A stretch of DNA of 64,000 nt from Archegozetes longisetosus (Eukaryota; Arthropoda; Arachnida; Sarcoptiformes; Trhypochthoniidae): the NCBI GenBank assembly GCA_018873245.2, contig JAEMBT020000008.1, positions 10,147,172 through 10,211,171 of the forward strand, written 5' to 3'. A model generated the notes under the pieces. The model searched no databases and was not told the origin of the DNA. It worked only from the letters and a program-made list of their open reading frames with translations. A program made the translations under genes and the position numbers. This document shows, piece after piece, positions 57,678 through 64,000 of this stretch (positions within the stretch are counted from its first letter, which is position 1; the number at the start of each line of letters is the position of its first letter).

Positions 57678-58071
57678 GGACCGACATTATAGTGAGGGGC
57701 GTTCAAATTTCTTGTAAGGTAGACGAGCTATTCAACAAAACTTCGAGAGAGAAATTGGACAATGATTTCTAAATTCCAACGAATAGAAACTAAACTATAT
57801 AAAAATGACTAGATAAGTTTATTTTTGTTTCACTCAAATATTGTTCATCTAAGAGCTACAGGCCTGAATACTTTTCAAAAAACATCATGATCTTAACATC
57901 ATATTGTAGATAATTTAAATATTAATCAAAATATTTGATAGAAAATCAATTCTATATTCAGCATAACAAAATATTGTATGATTAATAATTTTGCATATTG
58001 GTTCCTGCAGTGTAATAATAATTCTAAGGGTAAAACCTAGTTATAGGTATGTACACTAGACGTTACATATA

Positions 58072-59381
58072 GTGTGTTCAATAAGTTTTTAGAATCTGGC
58101 GCTCTATAAGCATTAGAGCCATGGCACCTGCGCCAAATTGTAGTATGCCTTTATAGATGCTTACTTGCGGAAACATTTGAATTTCCAACTCTTTGTTTAT
58201 TTTTTGTGGCATTTTATTGTTTGTGGTTCGGCTAAATTTGATTAATATGAGTGAAAGTGAGTTCAAATTTGAGAGGAACGAAATGAGGGCTATTATTGTC
58301 TTTCACTGGAAGAAGGGCTTAACAGCTCAAGATTGCCACAAGGAGATAGTATATGTTTTGGGGGATAGTGCAGTATCTTTGGCCACCGTCTACAACTGGT
58401 ACGCCGAGTTCAGGCGTGGTAAGAGATCATTCGAAGATGACCCTCGATCTGGGCGTCCTCAGGAAGTGACCACTGATGAGTTTGTCACCGCTGTTGAAGA
58501 CCTCATGAGAGATGATCCGAAGATGACATGCAGACAGATATCCGAGATGTTGAATATCTCAACGGGAAGAGCTCATCACATTATCCGCAATATTCTTAAT
58601 CTGAGGAAGGTTTGTGTGAAATGGGTACCGCATAGGCTGACTGATGACCAAATGAAGGAGAGGGTAATAATCTGTCAAGATAACCTGAAGATGTTGAAGG
58701 ATGGGGGCAATCGCATCATCAGCCAAATCGTAACAGGTGATGAAACTTGGGTTTATTATTACGACGCTCCATCTAATCAAGAAGCGAAGATATGGATATT
58801 CGAAGACGAAGAACCTCCGAAAATGACTCGAAGAGAGCTTCACGTCAAAAAATAATGTATGCCGTATTCTTCAGATCAACAGGTCTGGTGAAGACAATCA
58901 AGTTGGAAGGACAGCAGACTACCACGGCAACATGGTATCGTGACGTATGCCTTCCCCAAGTCTTTGAGGCCATTACAAATGAGCGACCAGCAACGGGAAT
59001 CAAAGGCATTATTCTGCATCACGATAACGCCCGACCTCATTCAGCTTCCATCACTAAAGAATTTCTGGACCAAAACAAAGTCAAAGTTTTACCGCAGCCT
59101 CCATACAGTCCAGATATAGCCCCCTGTGATTTTTGGCTCTTTAAAAACTTAAAAAAGAATTTGCGGGGCAAAAGATTTAACACCGAAACAGAGATCGATA
59201 CTGCTGTGAACGACTTCTTTTCATCAATAACTAAAGAAGAGTGGCGTAGGGTCTTCGACAAGTGGCAGGAAAGAATGAAGCGGTGTATTAGCGCTGAAGG
59301 AGACTATTTTTAAATAATTTGTAGTAGAAGTTTTAATAAAATCATTTTAAACACCTCATTCTAAAAACTTATTGAACACAC
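58072..59381 (+). mobile_element. Mariner transposon (1310 bp)
   Basis: The inverted ends (GTGTGTTCAATAAGTTTTTA at left, complement at right, 26 bp) are perfect and TA flanks them (58070-58071, 59382-59383). The length is the usual 1.3 kb for a full mariner. It encodes one transposase with a single frame break. Confidence 0.95.
58247..59313 (+). pseudogene. Mariner transposase, one frameshift
   Basis: ATG 58247 starts MSESEFKFERNEMRAIIVFH. The helix-turn-helix region and linker GRPQEVTTDE are intact. Catalytic motifs are TGDETWVYYYD (first D), HHDNARPHS (second D) and YSPDIAPCDF (third D), the DD34D signature. The first frame runs off at 58855, and the second (from about 58800 to 59313) continues with KIMYAVFFRSTG. 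The break falls near 58820-58850, where the sequence has an A-run (CAAAAAATAATG). All catalytic residues remain, so this copy was inactivated recently or the break is a sequencing/assembly error. Confidence 0.9.
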
Positions 59382-59966
59382 TAATATTTTCGAAAGATTT
59401 AAGTCTCGAAGTTTTATGAATTTCAATCAAAGAAAATTGAAATCCATATAGAATTCCAATGAGCTTCTTAACGAATACTCAAACTTTTTACAATTTGACG
59501 TTGAAATCATGATATTATCCCTTTAGATAAAATAGGTATGGATTTTTGAAAAATCACGTTTTTCGTGTATCCAAGTCTTTAGCTCTTAGATAAACAATAT
59601 TTGAGTGAAACAAAAATACACTTATCTAATCATTTTTATATAGCATAGTTTCCATTCATCGGAATTTAGAAATCATTGTCCAATTTATCTCTCGAAGTTT
59701 AGTTGAATAACTCATCTACCTTACAAGAAATTTGAACCCCCACTTACAATAATGTTGGTCCGAACATGTAGTTATTCAAAAGAGTTTTTATAAAAAAGGA
59801 TGAAGTTAGTTTTGTCAACGATAGTACAGTACAGTAATATAAGTCATTAATGAAAATAAATGCGATAAAAAAATTTGATGATAAAAATTTTGCCAAATGG
59901 AAATCGCCTTGGAATGGTTAAATATTATGACATACAACGCTTTTGTATCCTCTCAGTATATCAATA

Positions 59967-60501
59967 CAGTAAAAGCTCGATATAGTGAATACTCAAGGGG
60001 CGAAAGTTTTCGTTTGTTACATCGAGCTGCACCTTATGTCGAAAGTTATAATATTTCAGATTCTAGAGCGGATATATCTATAGCTAATATCAACACAATC
60101 AAAAGAATGCTAATTTCTAAAAATCTGTTATTTTTGTCTTAATATTCTTAAAATCATTCAAACCTAAAACCTAAAACCTAAAACCTAAAACCTAAAACCT
60201 AAAACCTAAAACCTAAAACCTAAAACCTAAAACCTAAAACCTAAAAATCAGAGTTCAATATCAGACTTAAGTTGAAAACTCAATCCCTTGGGGAATTGAT
60301 GAAAGCTCTATTAGTAAGAAATATACTTTATATCGAATGTTTACATACTTCAGTGTACTTAAAGTGTGTTCGTTATATCGAGATTCGTTGTATCGAACGG
60401 AATTTTGTTTAATTTCATAAGATTTTGGAACGATATTTCTGTCACGTTCGTTATAAAGAAATGTTCGTTACGTCGAAATTTATTATATCGACCTTTAACT
60501 G
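59967..60501. mobile_element. Pogo/Tigger-like MITE carrying a heptamer array (535 bp)
   Basis: Left end CAGTAAAAGCTCGATATAGT and right end (complement) CAGTTAAAGGTCGATATAAT are flanked by TA (59965-59966, 60502-60503). These ends are typical of Tigger/pogo. The interior has no transposase but holds the CCTAAAA tandem array. Confidence 0.7.
60161..60246. repeat. Tandem array of CCTAAAA / TTTTAGG (about 12 copies)
   Basis: Uninterrupted 7-base repeats from about 60161 to 60246. On the minus strand the unit is TTTTAGG, which resembles telomeric repeats (TTAGG of arthropods with two extra T). It lies inside the pogo-like element. Confidence 0.95.
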
Positions 60502-60519
60502 TAATGTATTTTTCAATTG

Positions 60520-61745
60520 TGAATCGAATGATGAAGGTGCCATGTTGCGGTGACAAACCGTTTCGGAGATACGGAACAAAAACAATGAAACTCAAGATTA
60601 ACCTGTTACATTTTCGAATAGGTCCCGCCTCCAATCAGAATGGCGTGATATATTTTGCCTTTTTAGTTTCTGAATCGAACTGTGAAGGTCTCAAGCTGCG
60701 ATGACTAACCGTTCGAAGATATAGCATAAAAGCCTAACCTAATCTAAGATACAGTGGGGAGGTGAACAAAAGTAATATTCGTTCACTAAGATTTTAGAAA
60801 AAGTTCGATAAAATTAAAACTCCTTTTAATAAAAATCATTAAAAATAGATTTTTAATATAGAATATATTATTGAATAATGACAGTAAAAATTACTTGGAT
60901 CTATTGTATAGTTTAGGAGCTATTTGAAAGAATGTCTCATAACTTGTGGACAAAAGTAATTTTCGCCATTGGTTTAGAAGCATTTGTTTTATATGAGATT
61001 TTTCGATAAGATCAAATAATCCAAATAATTGAAGATCAGTTGAATTTCTCAATTAAAAAATAAAAAGTATCATTGAAAAAGTTGAACATACTCGAAATTC
61101 GTTAAAATTGAATCAGTTTTAATTATAGAAACCTTGTTTTAAAAGAGGTTCTCAACAGCTTTTACTTTAGCTTTGATTTTAATGGGATGCAAACGAGCCT
61201 TAATGATCTCTTTTAGAATAGGGTGTTTTTCTATAGTTAAAACTAATCTCATTGAATTACTTGATCTTATCGAAAAAAAACTCATATAAAACAAATGCTT
61301 CTAAACCAATGGCGAAAATTACTTTTGTCCACCAGTTATGAGACATTCCTTCAAATAACTCCCAAACTATACAATAGATCTAAGTAATTTTACTGTCACT
61401 ATTCAATAATATATTTTCTATTGAAAAACTATTTTTTAATTATTTTTTATTAACAGGAGTATTAATTTTATCAAACTTTTTCAAAAGTTTTAATGAACGA
61501 ATATTACTTCTGTCCTCCACTGTAACATTCTCTATTAATAAACGAAACAAGAGATATAACCGAAAAAGTATTAGGTATAAATAGATGTATTTTAGTGGCA
61601 TCATCTTCCAGTCGGCTTGGCGTGGTGGCTAGGTTATGTTAGGTTACTTTAAGTTTTTCTCTTTAATGGTTTTTATGCGATATCTCAGAAAAGGACTGTC
61701 ATCGCAACTTCGGACCTTCACTATTCGATTCAGGACCAAAACACA
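60520..61745. repeat. Older inverted repeat flanking a younger foldback
   Basis: Bases about 60660-60735 (TCTGAATCGAACTGTGAAGG..) and about 61665-61735 (complement of CCTGAATCGAATAGTGAAGG..) are diverged inverted copies on either side of the 60752-61522 element. They suggest that element inserted in, or brought together, an older repeat family. Confidence 0.5.
60752..61522. mobile_element. Foldback element with TA duplication (771 bp)
   Basis: The left end CAGTGGGGAGGTGAACAAAA and right end (complement CAGTGGAGGACAGAAGTAAT) are flanked by TA (60750-60751, 61523-61524). The arms of about 300 bp or more pair through TTGGTTTAGAAGCATTTGTT and its complement. No coding content. The CAGTGG-type ends are like those of the 46510-47377 element. 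Confidence 0.75.
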
Positions 61746-61782
61746 CACACATATCATCAAATTTATAACAAAGTTATTTTTC

Positions 61783-61965
61783 TATTACATTATTTTGCAA
61801 ATTAAATTACAAATTGATCTAGATTTAAGTTAGAGACAGTTTCTCTCTCCATAGATAATAAAGCTAAACCATCGAATCTTCCATTAACCATAGAATTTGT
61901 GAGATAGGTTTTATCTCTTTTGAGAGTAGAGAAGCTCCTTTCATGACAAGAATTTACGCAAGCAA
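61783..61965 (-). pseudogene. hAT C-terminal dimerisation-domain fragment
   Basis: On the minus strand: CVNSCHERSFSTLKRDKTYL, then NGRFDGLALLSMERE. This is the hATC motif (C..S.ERSFS.LK..KTYLR..M...RL..LA.LS.E). It resembles the intact-looking copy at 62850-63284. Ends are not clear; a hAT-like terminus (GACTACGGCACTG) lies at about 62370-62384. Confidence 0.6.
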
Positions 61966-62340
61966 TAGTTAGACATATTTATACAAATTTTAATAAGTCA
62001 TACAATAATTTGGAATAACAAGTCTGTAACAATGTTCAGTAAAATGTTTACTTCGAAAATATTTCTATTCATTATGACTGAATTGTGAATGATTTAAACA
62101 AATTGATGATTTATGAATCTATTAACTAATATAAGTTTAATCAAACGAATTTCATACTTAAGATAAAGACTTTGGAAAACGTAGGATTTCATGTTATTTG
62201 TACTTTTATGTAAAATATTAGAGCGAAAAAGCTGGTTTGGAACGTATTTGTTTCCTCGATAGTACAATTTAACCTCGTCTTGTCAATACTAAATGCTAAT
62301 ATTTATGGTAAAAAATCAACTTTAATAAAATAAAAAATTG
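61966..62340. other. Unassigned stretch
   Basis: AT-rich; may be the interior of a decayed hAT copy between the hATC fragment and the terminus near 62384. Confidence 0.3.
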
Positions 62341-62675
62341 AATTCTGTCCGCATTTAGCTTCATTTCTGACTACGGCACTGCTCTGAAGATCAAAAAATG
62401 TGCTGCAACTTATTTACAGTAGGCTGAGAATGCTGATAACATTCACTCAAAATCGTATTATTAATTGAATTACTCTATTTCAAAAACTTCATTATGGAGC
62501 AATAGATCTTTCTTTTTTATTTGATTTAAATATTTTTTGGCTAAGTTATTCGCATAAAATAGTTATCTCAATTGGGTTTGCTAATAGGAAAGAAAAGCTT
62601 TTATAGATAGGTGCACCTGTATGTATATTCGGCGAAGTGCAATTCGACGAAATGAGAATTCGGCGAAAAGAAATT
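62341..62675. repeat. Partial inverted copy of the 52119-52711 element
   Basis: Matches the complement of about 52085-52420, including GAATTCTGTCCGCA, the hAT-like end ACTACGGCACTG, CACCTGTATGTA and an iterated TTCGGCGAA word at the outer end (62627-62668). Divergence is moderate. Confidence 0.65.
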
Positions 62676-62767
62676 CTGAGAAATGTTAAATTACCAATGA
62701 AATCATGGATAAGAGTGCTGCAGAAGTATTATGGAGTATTAGAAAAGCTAACAAATGGACTGGTAGT

Positions 62768-63389
62768 CACTGCCGTAGCCAGCTTTTATGGTCTGGGGGG
62801 GGGGGCTAAATGTCTGAAAATTCTCAGTTAAGCTTTATTTAATCAAAATTTAATACAATACAATTTTTCTGTTACAATGATTTTTACCAAATCCAATGGT
62901 AAAATTATCTAAATTAATAGATAATGCAATTTCTCTTTCAATCGAAATAAGAGCCAAACCGTTTAATCTGTCATTAGACATCGAAATTCTCAAATAAGTT
63001 TTAATTCTTCTTAATGTTGAAAAACTCTTTTCACACGAAACATTAACACATCCTATAGTTGATGATATCTTAAAATACTTTAATAAATCTGGCATAGAGT
63101 TTGAATAATCAGTTAATTTTTCATAGACATTAAAAGTATCTTCGCATTCATAGAATAATAATTTTGAAGTTTCAGAATTTGACTTTAAATTTTCTAGATT
63201 CAAACAATAATGAGTAGCAAGAGGCTTCATAATTTCAAAGTTCATGAAATACTTGGATATTGGATAGCAAGCGCTAACTCCCATTAAAATATCTGTTAAT
63301 TTATTATCAAACCTTTGATTTAACTTAAACTTTGAAAAACCTTTGGGGGGGCTATAGCCCCCCTAGCCCCCCCGCTGGCTACGGCTGTG
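62768..63389 (-). mobile_element. hAT deletion derivative (622 bp)
   Basis: The 16-bp inverted ends CACTGCCGTAGCCAGC / CACAGCCGTAGCCAGC (one mismatch) are flanked by an 8-bp duplication CTGGTAGT (62760-62767 and 63390-63397). The interior retains only the 3' part of a transposase. A G run just inside the left end and G7/C-run tracts inside the right end form a striking subterminal structure. Confidence 0.92.
62850..63284 (-). pseudogene. hAT transposase C-terminal part, 5' deleted
   Basis: About 144 residues ending in the hAT dimerisation domain: GCVNVSCEKSFSTLRRIKTY, SMSNDRLNGLALISIERE. This is the zinc-finger MYM-type/DUF4371-associated branch of hAT by appearance. The BED finger and most of the RNase H-like core are missing, so it cannot transpose by itself. 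The frame is open, consistent with a recent deletion derivative. Confidence 0.75.
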
Positions 63390-63397
63390 CTGGTAGT

Positions 63398-64000
63398 AAA
63401 TCTGATCAAAATTAAATAGCTTCTCAAATTATTTCAATTGAAAGGGCAATTATTATTTTAATTGTAACAATCATTAAATTTTATATAATCTTATTTAAAA
63501 CAATTTAGTTTTTCGAAAATAATCAATTCAACATAAATTAACTGGTTTTGATAATTAATTTACACCTTTTCAAATAATCTGTTAAGCTTTTAATAAATTT
63601 CCAAAGATTATCATTTCCAGAACTTTATTAAACTTCTTGTCATCACATATTAGTTTTTTGAGCGATTTGACAATTGATCTCGTTTTTAAAAGAGCCATCA
63701 TTTTTAATTTTCTTTGAAATCAACAGATATTACAAACGAAATATACGTTATTAGCTTATATTTTATATTATATAATCTTAAAATACTCTAAACCTTATAA
63801 TAAAAGATATTTAAATTTGCAGTAATTGAAAACTAAAATATGATCTATCAATAATACAAAGATTTATATAAGGCTTAGGTCTCAAAATAGATGAATATTG
63901 TTGTCGAAGATCTTGAAAATAGATAGAAGGTTAGAAAAAAGTAATAGATCGTTAAATTTTGATTGATTTATGGATCCAATTATTAGTTTCGAGTAGTGCA
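63398..64000. other. Unassigned AT-rich end of window
   Basis: Nothing recognised. Confidence 0.45.

Larger units (their letters stand above)
57678..59763. repeat. Foldback element split by a mariner insertion
   Basis: The arms 57678-57857 and 59581-59763 are inverted copies (ACCGACATTATAGTG with the complement of CACTTACAATAATGTTGGT; GTTTCACTCAAATATTGTTC paired with its complement). A mariner (58072-59381) lies between them. A third partial copy of the arm is inside the P-like element at about 56540-56700. Confidence 0.75.

Noticed and set aside
60161-60246. CRISPR array
   Set aside because: The units are contiguous 7-mers without spacers in a eukaryotic context; it is a microsatellite.

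Overview
The window is AT-rich nuclear DNA from a eukaryote, most likely a compact-genome arthropod; a mite or other chelicerate is a guess, not a demonstration. The reasons are spliced animal genes (caspase, ectonucleotide pyrophosphatase, mitochondrial pyruvate dehydrogenase E1-alpha, F-box and RCC1/kinase proteins), several introns of only 55-65 bases with GT..AG ends, and a mobile-element population typical of arthropods (mariner, Tc1-like, P-like, hAT, pogo-like and Ty3/gypsy). No operons, ribosome-binding sites, CRISPR arrays or prokaryotic features were seen.

Layout. 0-4 kb: a three-exon caspase and a two-exon GBP/atlastin-like GTPase, both on the minus strand. 4.4-9 kb: gene-poor, with pogo-like and foldback elements. 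10.6-12.7 kb: a protein with N-terminal RCC1 repeats and a C-terminal protein kinase. 12.8-13.6 kb: a long foldback. 14.3-19.9 kb: a complete Ty3/gypsy LTR retrotransposon with identical LTRs, inserted in a broken hAT transposase copy. 20.6-26.6 kb: a 0.9-kb near-palindrome with tRNA-like arms, a decayed IS630/Tc1/mariner-type element with an unusually long D-to-E spacer (about 82 residues), a small element nested in it with an 8-bp target duplication, a non-autonomous hAT, and a foldback. 27.2-37.2 kb is the main gene block: a six-exon ENPP phosphodiesterase, the five-exon PDH E1-alpha gene, an RRM-RRM-F-box-LRR protein, and an unrecognised multi-exon gene. 38.6-39.2 kb: a small secreted protein with two six-cysteine blocks. 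42-48 kb: Tc1, mariner and foldback remnants around an orphan zinc-motif protein. 50.8-51.5 kb: an acidic protein of unknown function. 52-64 kb: nested transposons, including a 4.3-kb P-like element with perfect 30-bp inverted repeats but a broken transposase, a mariner with one frameshift, foldbacks, a pogo-like element carrying a (TTTTAGG)n array, and hAT deletion derivatives.

How the genes relate. PDH E1-alpha (mitochondrial matrix) and ENPP (cell surface) are ordinary metabolic genes with no visible link. The caspase and the GBP/atlastin-like GTPase lie next to each other in the same orientation, which invites a cell-death or defence hypothesis but proves nothing. Exon joins were chosen by eye from GT/AG sites, reading-frame continuity and family motifs; for every joined gene given with an exon list, except the unrecognised 36-37 kb gene, the exon lengths sum to a multiple of three.
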